Assembly: GCA_964577115.1 (NCBI GenBank) | Contig: CAZNXJ010000005.1 | Span: forward strand, 124,001-188,000 | Length of the DNA stretch: 64,000 bases | From: CAZNXJ01 sp964577115 | GTDB lineage: Bacteria; Planctomycetota; Planctomycetia; Pirellulales; Pirellulaceae | Direction: 5' to 3' | In this document: positions 54,025-62,597 of the stretch, in pieces | Layout of the letters: each line of letters starts with the position of its first letter | How positions within the stretch are numbered: position 1 is the stretch's first letter | Program-made: the position numbers and the translations under genes | Notes under the pieces: model-generated | What the model was told of the DNA's origin: nothing | The model's input: only the letters and a program-made list of their open reading frames with translations | The model's database searches: none

Positions 54025-55281
54025 TTATTGCCGATCGCGCTGCAACGCGGCGCGCATGGCCGATGATTGGCTCAGGTCGTCGTAGGGAAGATGCCGTACA
54101 TAGGCGATGAGGTCCCAGATGTCGTTGGACGTCAACCGCGTGTCCTCTTCGGGAGCATCGTCCGGTTTGACGGCGGCCGCCGGCATCGGGGTACCGGCGA
54201 TCCCATTGTGAATGCGCCAGTAAAGGTCGACCGGGCGGCGTCCGCCTCGGAAGACGTTCATCCGCAAGTTACGCGGCTGAATCTTCCGCGGCTCCAGCAC
54301 GGCCTTGGCCGCAACATAGCGCGCGAAAATGTCGGGGTCTTCCGGATTGTTTTCTTTCGTCCAGACGTCGTAGTCGTTCACCTGGCCGTCGCCCAGCGCC
54401 GTATCGCCATGGCAGCTGAAGCAGTTGGCCACAGCACCGAAAAAGAGCTTGCGACCCCGCGCGATCGATTCGGGCGACTCGAAATCGTCCGGCGGCGGCG
54501 GGACGGGCGTCGCCATTTGTTCGGCCTCCGCCCACTTCGTCACGATGTCGGTCACGTAGCCCATGACCGCATCGGCCTGCTCGGCCATCGCCTCCTCGTC
54601 GTTGACGTCCACCAGCAGCTCGCCAAGATCCACCGCGTCCGCGATCAGTGCTCGCTCGACCTCGCCCCGGATGCTCAGATAGCGCACATAATGCACCAGC
54701 GCCTCGAGCTCGTCCTTCGGCAGCAGGCGGAACGACGGCATCGCCGTTCCCGGGATGCCCTCGACAAGGATGCGCATCAAGTCTTCGTGGGTCGGCGGCT
54801 GCGTACCCGGGGTGGACTTGAACTTGAACAAGCCGTGCCGGTAGTCGCGCGGGTAGGGATTCAGGAACGCAGCCGTCGGCCCTTGCCCATCGCCGGTGAT
54901 GCCATGGCAGTGAGCACAATGTTCGCGGTACAGGCCGCGCGGCCGTCCCAACTTGTCGCTGCTGACCGGCCCGGCCGCCATCGCCAACCGTGCGGGGCTC
55001 ATGATGCGGTTGATATCGACATCCTCCACGGCCGGCACGCGCGGTTCATCGGGCGTCCCGAACAGGGCCGTCATGACGTCCTTCAAATTCTGCCGCAGCT
55101 CGCTCCGGAACGGTTCCTCCAGCTCAGCAACCGTCACTTCCTGCGTGATTAGATACGCTTCGTTCGTGCGGAAGCTGACGGGCGATTTACTGCATCCGGC
55201 GATCGCCAGAAACGCGGCGCCGGCGAGCAGAGCAAGACCACCGCGAGCAGACATGGACGACTTCATCGTTTGAGAGTCCAT
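54025..55281 (-). CDS. Diheme cytochrome c lipoprotein
   Basis: 418 residues from ATG 55281 (ATG 55266 is also possible). Lipobox LAIAGC with Cys30. Heme sites CAHCH (C122, C125, H126) and CFSCH (C287, C290, H291), with Met ligands in GTAMPSFRLLP and GIAGTPMPA. Between the two domains lies a 60-residue acidic helix (VDLGELLVDVNDEEAMAEQ). Outer face of the inner membrane or periplasm. Placed directly before COX2, it probably passes electrons to CuA. Confidence 0.94.
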   Translation of the reverse strand: MDSQTMKSSMSARGGLALLAGAAFLAIAGCSKSPVSFRTNEAYLITQEVTVAELEEPFRSELRQNLKDVMTALFGTPDEPRVPAVEDVDINRIMSPARLAMAAGPVSSDKLGRPRGLYREHCAHCHGITGDGQGPTAAFLNPYPRDYRHGLFKFKSTPGTQPPTHEDLMRILVEGIPGTAMPSFRLLPKDELEALVHYVRYLSIRGEVERALIADAVDLGELLVDVNDEEAMAEQADAVMGYVTDIVTKWAEAEQMATPVPPPPDDFESPESIARGRKLFFGAVANCFSCHGDTALGDGQVNDYDVWTKENNPEDPDIFARYVAAKAVLEPRKIQPRNLRMNVFRGGRRPVDLYWRIHNGIAGTPMPAAAVKPDDAPEEDTRLTSNDIWDLIAYVRHLPYDDLSQSSAMRAALQRDRQ

Positions 55282-55328
55282 TGATGTACCGGTGATACCG
55301 GGCGAATTGAGCGGATGCCGGCGTCCCG

Positions 55329-56249
55329 CTAGTGCAGAATCGCCGCGTCCACGACGATGTTCCAGTCCTCGACCGAACCAGGCTCGAGCCGCAGCTTGAA
55401 ACGGCCTTTCGACCATTTCGCCGCGGAGTCATTGACCGTCACGTTTTCCAGGTTGTTACCAATCCGTTCCTGCCACACGCGGAAACTCAGTTCCACGCCG
55501 GCGGGCACGTTCTTGATCTCGAAGCGCCCCGATTCGTCCGTCACCGCGAAGTATGGGTTGTCGCGCACGACCATGTAGGCCCGCATCCAGGGATGGATGT
55601 TGCACGTCACCGGGAAGGGGCCTCGCGACGCGCCGCCCGGAGAATACGTCGTCGTGCTCCCGGCCGGCAGAATATCGTTCGACGTTTTCGCTCGCCCCGT
55701 GGCGGCGATATTCGTGTTGTGCGAGACGGGGTCGCTATTGATGATTTCTACCGTCTGCGTCGAGCGCATCGCAAAGACATGCGACAGAAAGACGCACCCT
55801 TTCTGATCGAAGCCGTTTTCGCCCGCGAGCAGCGCGTCGCGCGTCGCGGCGTAGCTTTCATGCTCCCACTCGACGGGAATATCCATATCGAGGTAAATGA
55901 GCACATTGGCCAACCCGTTATCGGGGCCCACCACGACTTCTTCGCTGAGCGGCGCCTTGCCGCCGGGAGCGCACACTCCCGCATCCGTTCCCGAAACGGC
56001 CAGCGTCGGCATGGCCGGCGGCTCGCCCTCGACGATAAACCGCCCGGTGAAGTCAGCAAACTCGGTGGGCGTCTCCACCGCTTCCGTCGCTTCCGCCTCC
56101 TCGACGACCGGCGCGTCCGTTCCGAACACCCGCCGCAGCTTTTCAACATTCGACTCATTCACCGAAACGTCGTACGGCAATTGGCGCTGGCAGCCGGCCA
56201 GCAGGACCACCGCCATCAGTGCCACGGACGCAAGGGAGCAGTGCTTCAC
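55329..56249 (-). CDS. Lipoprotein with amicyanin-like cupredoxin domain
   Basis: 306 residues. GTG 56249 chosen (GAGG 9 nt upstream); a TTG at 56267 is possible. Lipobox LLAGC with Cys20, then an acidic linker of 40 residues. Domain from about 68-225: EEVVVGPDNGLANVLIYL, then H177 in DPVSHNTN and C216, H219, M222 in CNIHPWM, the Cys-x2-His-x2-Met loop of amicyanin plus the upstream His, so type 1 copper is likely. A C-terminal beta domain (TDESGRFEIKNVPAGVELSF) is carboxypeptidase-regulatory-like. Paralogue of the gene at 56448-57260. Confidence 0.85.
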   Translation of the reverse strand: MKHCSLASVALMAVVLLAGCQRQLPYDVSVNESNVEKLRRVFGTDAPVVEEAEATEAVETPTEFADFTGRFIVEGEPPAMPTLAVSGTDAGVCAPGGKAPLSEEVVVGPDNGLANVLIYLDMDIPVEWEHESYAATRDALLAGENGFDQKGCVFLSHVFAMRSTQTVEIINSDPVSHNTNIAATGRAKTSNDILPAGSTTTYSPGGASRGPFPVTCNIHPWMRAYMVVRDNPYFAVTDESGRFEIKNVPAGVELSFRVWQERIGNNLENVTVNDSAAKWSKGRFKLRLEPGSVEDWNIVVDAAILH

Positions 56250-56357
56250 AACCCGATCCTCACGCAATTCGAATCCCCAGCGAAGAGGCCCACGACCTCG
56301 CGCAGCCCCCGGCCCTTACGTCATGTGCCGCCTCAACGTCGGAAGTGCGCCGACAAG

Positions 56358-56418
56358 ATCCGTCCGCTCAAGGACGGATGGCAGATTCAGACGCGGCGCG
56401 GGCCTCAGGGCCCGCGCC
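56358..56418. repeat. Two tandem perfect hairpins
   Basis: ATCCGTCC/GGACGGAT (56358-56365 and 56372-56379, 6-nt loop) and GGCGCGGGCC/GGCCCGCGCC (56395-56404 and 56409-56418, 4-nt loop) lie in the spacer between the two cupredoxin genes. No T-run follows either on the minus strand. They may slow transcription or protect the upstream mRNA end. Confidence 0.5.
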
Positions 56419-56447
56419 TGCCGTCCTTTAACAACTACTTATGACAA

Positions 56448-57260
56448 CTACTTGTTGAAGTTCGACGCGTCGACCTTCACGGTCCCCAGGTCGGTCGTCT
56501 CGCCGGCCTTGATCTCGACCTCGAACTCGCCACGCCGCCATTCGGTCTTCTTACCGTCCACCGCAACCTTCGTGACGTAGCCGGACTTCTCCTGCCATGC
56601 CTTGAACGTCCACTTACCCGCCGGCAGATTCTTGATCTCGAAATTGCCGTCGGCATCGGTAACCACCGAATACGGATGATCCTTCACGACGATGTAGCCA
56701 GCCATCCAGGGGTGGACGTTGCAGACCACCTTCACGGGAAGCGTCTCTTCGTCGTTGAACGAGTACTCCGTCGACTTGTTCGCCGGAATGGACTGATTGA
56801 ACGGCGTATTGCCCCGCGCGATCGTGGCGATGTTCATGTTGTGCCCGACCGGATCCTTGTTGCCCAACTCGATCGTCTGACCGGTCCGCACCGTGATCAC
56901 ACGCGGTTCAAACCGGCAATTCTCGTTGTCCATGATGGCCTTCCCCGGATTTTCGTAATCGGGGTGCACGTCAGGCTTCTTCCCCCCGCGGCGCGGGACG
57001 TACAAGAACAACACCAGGTTCTGCAATCCGCCGTCTTTGCCGACGACGACTTCTTCGTCGACGAGCATATGCTTGCCGCAGAACTCCTGATCCTTGGTGA
57101 TATTGACCGGCTTGGGAGTGGGGGCCTTGCCGTCCAAAACGAAGCGACCCTTCAGGTTGCCCCAACCATCCGCGGCGGACGCCGCGCTACCGGACATCAG
57201 CACGACAGCCGCCATCGCGCCGAGACACAGCAGCGAGACGATCGAACGAGTAAAACGCAT
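56448..57260 (-). CDS. Secreted amicyanin-like cupredoxin protein
   Basis: 270 residues from ATG 57260; the 69 codons before it lack features. Signal peptide 1-30 (SGSAASAA). Same layout as the lipoprotein beside it: DEEVVVGKDGGLQNLVLFLY, then H140 in DPVGHNMN and C180, H183, M186 in CNVHPWM, a type 1 copper site with an amicyanin-length loop, then TDADGNFEIKNLPAGKWTF in a C-terminal beta domain. No membrane anchor, so it may diffuse in the periplasm. A candidate electron shuttle. TATAAT and a UUCG hairpin are in its leader. Confidence 0.85.
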   Translation of the reverse strand: MRFTRSIVSLLCLGAMAAVVLMSGSAASAADGWGNLKGRFVLDGKAPTPKPVNITKDQEFCGKHMLVDEEVVVGKDGGLQNLVLFLYVPRRGGKKPDVHPDYENPGKAIMDNENCRFEPRVITVRTGQTIELGNKDPVGHNMNIATIARGNTPFNQSIPANKSTEYSFNDEETLPVKVVCNVHPWMAGYIVVKDHPYSVVTDADGNFEIKNLPAGKWTFKAWQEKSGYVTKVAVDGKKTEWRRGEFEVEIKAGETTDLGTVKVDASNFNK

Positions 57261-57568
57261 GATCTGAGACCCTTCCTGAACAAAGACGCCCCGTGAACTC
57301 CGTTGGGGATGTCTTTCGAGTGTACTGCCCGAGCTTCCTGCGGGGGACCTGAAAGAAACACCTCGCCGGCCCGAAGGCCCGCGAAGCCGCCGCGATGCAG
57401 CGTTCAAGGTGGGATTGGCCTCATTATAGGCCTCCTCGCTCGCGATCGCCATGCGACAACTTGCCACCCTGCGACCTCGCGCGAGTCCCCCTCATTTCAC
57501 GCACCGTCACGCTTTCCTCACACCTCACGAGGATCGCCCCCCAACACGGGCTGGGCGACTCGCTGGCA
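57261..57568. other. 308 bp spacer with promoter and leader hairpin
   Basis: Between the giant cytochrome and the cupredoxin genes, both minus strand. It holds the -10 candidate at 57423-57428 and, in the presumed leader, a small hairpin with a cUUCGg loop on the minus strand (57368-57379). No gene is seen. Confidence 0.5.
57423..57428 (-). promoter_or_regulatory. Candidate -10 box for the cupredoxin gene
   Basis: TATAAT on the minus strand in GGCCTATAATGAGG. TGGCGA lies 17 bp upstream (3 of 6 match to TTGACA). It would give a leader of about 155 nt to the ATG at 57260. Confidence 0.45.
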
Positions 57569-60500
57569 TCACCCCGCCGGATCACCGGCATTGCCGCTTG
57601 CCTGCGTCGTCTCCACTTCACTTGCCGACGCGTCCGCCGCCGCATCCGCCGCCGGTTCGGTCGCCGGTTCTTCGGGTTCGGCCTGCTGCGACTGCTCGAG
57701 CTGCTGCTGGACGAGCGGCTGCACGAGACTGCGCTGGCGAGCGAACACGTCGTAGTTCATGAGCAAATCGACGAGCCCGTCGAGCTGGTCGATGCTGTCG
57801 CCGTGGTACAGGTTCTGCGGCACGACCGATCCGGTAAACGGTTTGTCCGGATCGTATGCGATGTTCACGGGCATTCCCGTGTACGGCAGGATGCTTTGCG
57901 GCTTGGCGATCCACTTTCGCAGATAATCCGGGCGGAAGCGCCGGTAGACCTGCGTCAGGTCGGGGCCTTTGCCGCGAAGGTCTTTCATCGGATCGTAATC
58001 ACCGACAATGTGACACTGCACACAGTAGTTCTGGTTGGTCACGATCTGCATGGCATCGTGGAAACGCGCACCCGTGGCTGGCGCCTCGCCCGTCGCCTGC
58101 TCGACCTGCCGCCGGTACTGCTCGTCCGCGCGTGCCAAATGTTCCGTTTGGCGCCGCGGAGCAAACTCGTACGGATAATCAGCGTCGTCGCGAGCGGCAA
58201 AGTAGTTCACCAGCACCGACGCTTCTTCGGACGACATGTTGAACCGCGGCATGCGGAGCACCACCGCGGGGCGAATCGGGTAGGGATTCAAGAGGAACTC
58301 GTGCAGCCATTCCGTCTGCACCTTGATGCCCTCGTCGAGCAGCGGTGGAGGCAGCCAGCCCCACGCTTCCGACCCCTTTGCCGCCGTATTTACCTCCTGC
58401 TCACGCTCGACTACGTACGGCAGCAGGTACTTCGTCAGGTCACCGCCCTCGGCCGGATAGAACCGCTCGACGCGATTCATCGGCACATATACGGCCCCCT
58501 CGCCCGTCTGATATACGTGACCGTCGAGAATCGCGGGCCGCATTAGTTGCAGCGCGTACTCAACCGCCTTCGGCGAATACTCGTCGTCCTCGTACAGCGG
58601 CTCGCCATAGTCATCGTTTACGAGGGGCAAACCGTCGTTCGATAGCATGGGCAGCGCAACCAGCTGGGAGTGCAGCAGGTTTCGCCGGTCCGGAGTGGCG
58701 GCCTGTTGTATTTCTTCTTCCGGGAAGTGGTGAAGCACGAACGGATACGTCGGGCTCCGCTGCTGCTCGCCGTAGGATCCCGGTGCGTACGCGATGTGCC
58801 ACCGATCACCCTCCAGCATATGGCAGCCCGCGCAGTTGTATTTCTCGAGCACCTTGCGGCCGGCAATCAATGCCTTTTGGCGTTCGTCCGGCTGATACAC
58901 GTACTTAGTGGACGGCGGATCGGCCACCAGGCCCAAAACGAACGTGATGATCGCTTCCCGCTGTTCGTCGTTGAATGGGAACTGCGGCATGCGGAGGCGT
59001 TCGTTGTACCGCTTGTTTTCGGTCTTGTGATAATCGTAGCTGCGCGGCTCGCGGAGCTTCTGATAGAGGAAGCCGATGCGATTGCCGCTCATTAGCTGTT
59101 CTTCATAGAACTCAGGCATCGGCCCTTTCTCGCGGCGTGCGCCCGCCAATGCCTGCCCGGTCTCACCAGCCCCCAGCGACTCGCCCGACTCGTCTTCGTC
59201 CGACGCACGGGCTTCACCTTCATCGCCTTGCGAATCCTCGTCGGCGTGGTCGGCCGAGTGCGCGACACCATGGGACGAGCCGCCGTGACCGTGGCCGTGC
59301 CCTTCGAGGTACTGGGCGATGTGCTCAAACGCGAGTTTCTCGGGCTCCTTGCGGCCCCAGTCGGCCAGCCCTGTACCGATGGGCTTCGCGTCCTCGAATC
59401 CGGGAACGTCGTGACAGCCGTAGCAGCCGTACTTGGCAATCGACTTGCGGCCGATGTACCGCAGCTTCTGTTCGTCGGACAATCCGCCGGAGTTTTCGTC
59501 GACGAGCAGTTCTTTTTCCGGGCCTTTCAGGTCCGGCGCCATCTCCTGCGGAATGCCGTTCTTCAAATACCGCTCGGCTGCGTTGACGTAGAACGAATCA
59601 CGCAGATGATCGAGCGTCAGGTTGTCGAGCGCTTCTCGTGACGCATCGTCCAGTTCGATTAGCGTCCCTTCGGCCGGCTGCCACTCGCCGGAAGCGTCCG
59701 CCAACAGAAATTCGACGATGTCCTCAACCGGATCGTACACGCCCAGCACATTGCCTTGCGGGTCGCGGGCTTCGACCGGATCCAGGAACAGATCGGGCAT
59801 CACGGTGCGGACGTGGTACTTCGTGGGCTGCTTGATCCACGTGTACAGCCAATCGCGGCCCTTCGGGTTGCGGTCCGGGTGGAACTTGTCGCCGAGATTC
59901 GATAAATCAGGCCCCTGCTGGATCTCGCCCGGCGCGCGGAACTTCGCAATTTCCGGAAATTCCTTGTGGCTGTGGCAGGCCAGGCAGCCGCGTTCCTGGA
60001 ACGCGATACGCCCGCGTTCGATTTTCTCTTCGACCGTTGATTCGGTGATACCCTCAGGCCGCGGGAGGAACTCGAACGGCTGGCTGCGCGCTTGTAGATA
60101 GCGCACGATGCCGAGAATCTCGATCGGCTCGTAGGCCTCGGCGACCTTCTTCCCTTCGCCACTCAGGTGGTCCCACAGTCCAAAGAACGTCGGCATGCGG
60201 GTCGAGGGACGGTAGTTCTGCGGATCGCGAATCCAGTCGAAAAGAAATTCGGTATCCAGCTTTTCGTTGACGAATCGCAGGCTCGGCCCCGGTTTGCGGA
60301 GCGTTCCCGGTGCCTCGAGGTCCTTCAGCATCGGGGCCACTTCCAGACGCGCATAATCGGTAAACCGCCCATCACCGCGCTCGTCCACGGTCAGCATCTC
60401 CAGCACCCTGCGGCGCAGGTCGTCCCGCTCGGGACTCGCGATCAACTGCTCGATCGCCGCTTTCTCGTCGTCGGACATCGCTTCCCACGAGGCGGCGTCG

Positions 60501-62551
60501 TACTTCAGTGCCTGAGCAGCCGCGAAGTAGTTCGGTTCGAGCCGCAGGTCAGGGCCGATCCGTTGATCGCCGCTGAACCCATTGATTTCGTGGCAGCCGA
60601 AACAGCCGTACTTCGTAATCAGATCGTAGCCATGCATCAGCTTGGGAGCCGGCGGTTCCGGGAATCGCTCGCTCGGTTTCAGCTCTGTCACCTCGTGATG
60701 GCACTTGAGGCACGAGCTTTCGAGGAACCGCTTCGCGTACATCGGGTAGATCCAATGATGGTTGTCAAACCAACCATGCTCCTGCGCCCATTCCGAACGC
60801 TGGCGCGGCGAGTTCGGCGTGTGCGAAGCCCACTTGAATTCGGTCGCACTCCCCTGCCCTTCGTGGCAGATCGTGCAGGCGAACTGCGAAACATCATGGG
60901 GGCTCAGCGAGCCCACAAACAGGTCGAGTCGCGGATGGGAAACAAACGGATGCGGTAGCCCGCGCCGGATCGTCAGCGTCACCGGCTCCTGATTGCGCGC
61001 CGCTTCCTCGAGGCGGAAGCGAGTTTGTTCGGCGCTGCGGACGTAATCGCCATTCACCTGTTCGATAACATCCCCGATCAGCAGTCCCGCTCGCGCGTCA
61101 TCAATCTCGGGCGTGATCGGCTGAAGAGCTCGCTCGCGAAGCTCCGTACCGGTCATGGTACCGCTCGAATCTTCGACCAGCCGAGCCGCAGCGGCCAGCG
61201 AGTACGGAGCCACAAAGCTGACGGTCACGTCGTCTCGATTCAGCAGCCCTTCGTCCGCCAGTCGCAGACCAAAGTACTGTTCCACGGAGGTAAACGAAGC
61301 GGGCGTTTGAGCCGCATCGCCGCTGTCCTCGTCCGACGTTTCTCCACTGACTGGCGTAAGCGCCAGTTCCAATCGACGCTCGTGTACGAACGCCGGATCG
61401 ACTGCCGAACCAGGCATCGTTTTGGCGATGTTCTGATGGCACGTGGTGCAGCGGTCAAAGCGCCGTACCTTGCGAAAATTGAAATCCTGTTCGAGCCCAT
61501 CGCTCCACAGGTTTTCGATCTGTAGGGGCGAACTGAAGGCGTCCAGAATCGGCAATTCCAGCCAACGTTTGCCGGGCCCAAACCCGGTAAAGAACGACGC
61601 CTCACGCTCGCGGATCGAATTGAGCAGCCGCTCGCGATCGGCCAAATGATCGGCGAGCTGCTTCTCCAGGTCGCTCTGCGTCTCGGTCATCTCCGTCAGG
61701 ATGCGTTGCAGTTCGATACGGTGCCGCGACGCCTCCTGGTACTGGAGTGTCAGCGACTCAACTTCCGCCGCCTGCTTATCGATGTCCTTCTGCATGGCTT
61801 GCTGGACATCGGGCGGCCGGTTGTCGCGCACGGCCAACCCCAGGTCCGCTCGCAACTTGTCCAGATCCGCCGCCGCGAATTTGCGTTTTTGCAGCAGCAC
61901 TTCTTCTCGGAACCGGGCATCGGCGACGAATTCCTGAAGCTCGTCGAGCACCTCTTGACGAGGCTTCTTGGCCTCTTCTTCCAGCTCGGTCACGCGACGC
62001 TGCGCCCGCTCGAGATCGGCTTTGGCTTTCGCCAGCTGCTTATCGAACTCGGCTAGCTCGTCAGCCGTCGCCTCCCCACCTTCGGCAGCGGCTGCCTCGC
62101 GCTGCGTCGTGATCCGGTCGACCTGGACCTGAGCCTGGAGCAGTTCCCGGCGCGCTGCTTCCGCCCGCTCGGCGGCTGTGTTCATGCGCTTAACAAGCTG
62201 ATCGACGCGCGAGAAGTCGTGCTCCTTGAGCCCCCGCGTGCGCGCGTCCTGGTTCACCGCGCGCTGAAAATCGTCGATCCGTTCCTTGGGCAACCCGCTG
62301 GAACGGACGGCTTCGAGCTGACGTTGCAGCTCGCGCGTCCGATCCTCGAATTCCTCGGTCTCGAACTGCTGGGCACGCCAGTTCGACATGCGTACGTCGA
62401 TCCGGCGAGCGGCTTTTTGGTAGTTCTTCCACGCTCGGTCGTGGTCTTTGGCAAACATCCAGAGCGTCGCGACCAACAGGCCCAGCCCGGAGATGCCAAA
62501 GAAGAAATGCAGCCGGTTGATATTGCGCCAGGTTTGTTCCGTTGCGGGCAT
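57569..62551 (-). CDS. Giant octaheme cytochrome c with coiled coil and PDZ-like domain
   Basis: 1660 residues from ATG 62551 (GGAG about 9 nt upstream). One N-terminal membrane helix (LHFFFGISGLGLLVATLWMF), then about 280 residues of coiled coil. Eight CxxCH sites at about residues 367, 558, 613, 650, 856, 1043, 1240 and 1510. A PDZ-like part (AGLLIGDVIEQVNGDYV) lies at about 487-530. A His/Asp-rich loop is at about 1078-1100. The Ala/Glu-rich tail is disordered. With the helix inserted N-in, all hemes face the periplasm. Next to cytochrome b, it probably replaces cytochrome c1 as the electron outlet. Confidence 0.93.
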   Translation of the reverse strand: MPATEQTWRNINRLHFFFGISGLGLLVATLWMFAKDHDRAWKNYQKAARRIDVRMSNWRAQQFETEEFEDRTRELQRQLEAVRSSGLPKERIDDFQRAVNQDARTRGLKEHDFSRVDQLVKRMNTAAERAEAARRELLQAQVQVDRITTQREAAAAEGGEATADELAEFDKQLAKAKADLERAQRRVTELEEEAKKPRQEVLDELQEFVADARFREEVLLQKRKFAAADLDKLRADLGLAVRDNRPPDVQQAMQKDIDKQAAEVESLTLQYQEASRHRIELQRILTEMTETQSDLEKQLADHLADRERLLNSIREREASFFTGFGPGKRWLELPILDAFSSPLQIENLWSDGLEQDFNFRKVRRFDRCTTCHQNIAKTMPGSAVDPAFVHERRLELALTPVSGETSDEDSGDAAQTPASFTSVEQYFGLRLADEGLLNRDDVTVSFVAPYSLAAAARLVEDSSGTMTGTELRERALQPITPEIDDARAGLLIGDVIEQVNGDYVRSAEQTRFRLEEAARNQEPVTLTIRRGLPHPFVSHPRLDLFVGSLSPHDVSQFACTICHEGQGSATEFKWASHTPNSPRQRSEWAQEHGWFDNHHWIYPMYAKRFLESSCLKCHHEVTELKPSERFPEPPAPKLMHGYDLITKYGCFGCHEINGFSGDQRIGPDLRLEPNYFAAAQALKYDAASWEAMSDDEKAAIEQLIASPERDDLRRRVLEMLTVDERGDGRFTDYARLEVAPMLKDLEAPGTLRKPGPSLRFVNEKLDTEFLFDWIRDPQNYRPSTRMPTFFGLWDHLSGEGKKVAEAYEPIEILGIVRYLQARSQPFEFLPRPEGITESTVEEKIERGRIAFQERGCLACHSHKEFPEIAKFRAPGEIQQGPDLSNLGDKFHPDRNPKGRDWLYTWIKQPTKYHVRTVMPDLFLDPVEARDPQGNVLGVYDPVEDIVEFLLADASGEWQPAEGTLIELDDASREALDNLTLDHLRDSFYVNAAERYLKNGIPQEMAPDLKGPEKELLVDENSGGLSDEQKLRYIGRKSIAKYGCYGCHDVPGFEDAKPIGTGLADWGRKEPEKLAFEHIAQYLEGHGHGHGGSSHGVAHSADHADEDSQGDEGEARASDEDESGESLGAGETGQALAGARREKGPMPEFYEEQLMSGNRIGFLYQKLREPRSYDYHKTENKRYNERLRMPQFPFNDEQREAIITFVLGLVADPPSTKYVYQPDERQKALIAGRKVLEKYNCAGCHMLEGDRWHIAYAPGSYGEQQRSPTYPFVLHHFPEEEIQQAATPDRRNLLHSQLVALPMLSNDGLPLVNDDYGEPLYEDDEYSPKAVEYALQLMRPAILDGHVYQTGEGAVYVPMNRVERFYPAEGGDLTKYLLPYVVEREQEVNTAAKGSEAWGWLPPPLLDEGIKVQTEWLHEFLLNPYPIRPAVVLRMPRFNMSSEEASVLVNYFAARDDADYPYEFAPRRQTEHLARADEQYRRQVEQATGEAPATGARFHDAMQIVTNQNYCVQCHIVGDYDPMKDLRGKGPDLTQVYRRFRPDYLRKWIAKPQSILPYTGMPVNIAYDPDKPFTGSVVPQNLYHGDSIDQLDGLVDLLMNYDVFARQRSLVQPLVQQQLEQSQQAEPEEPATEPAADAAADASASEVETTQASGNAGDPAG

Positions 62552-62597
62552 GCAATCGTTCTCCGCCGGCTCGCACGAAGCGGCAAGCAAGGCCGAT

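Noticed and set aside
56258..56285. AATTCGAATCC as a tRNA T-loop
   Set aside because: No acceptor or anticodon stem can be drawn around it.
55332..56444. Long plus-strand frame (370 residues) across the cupredoxin lipoprotein
   Set aside because: Shadow of a real gene with signal peptide and copper motif. No family features on the plus strand.
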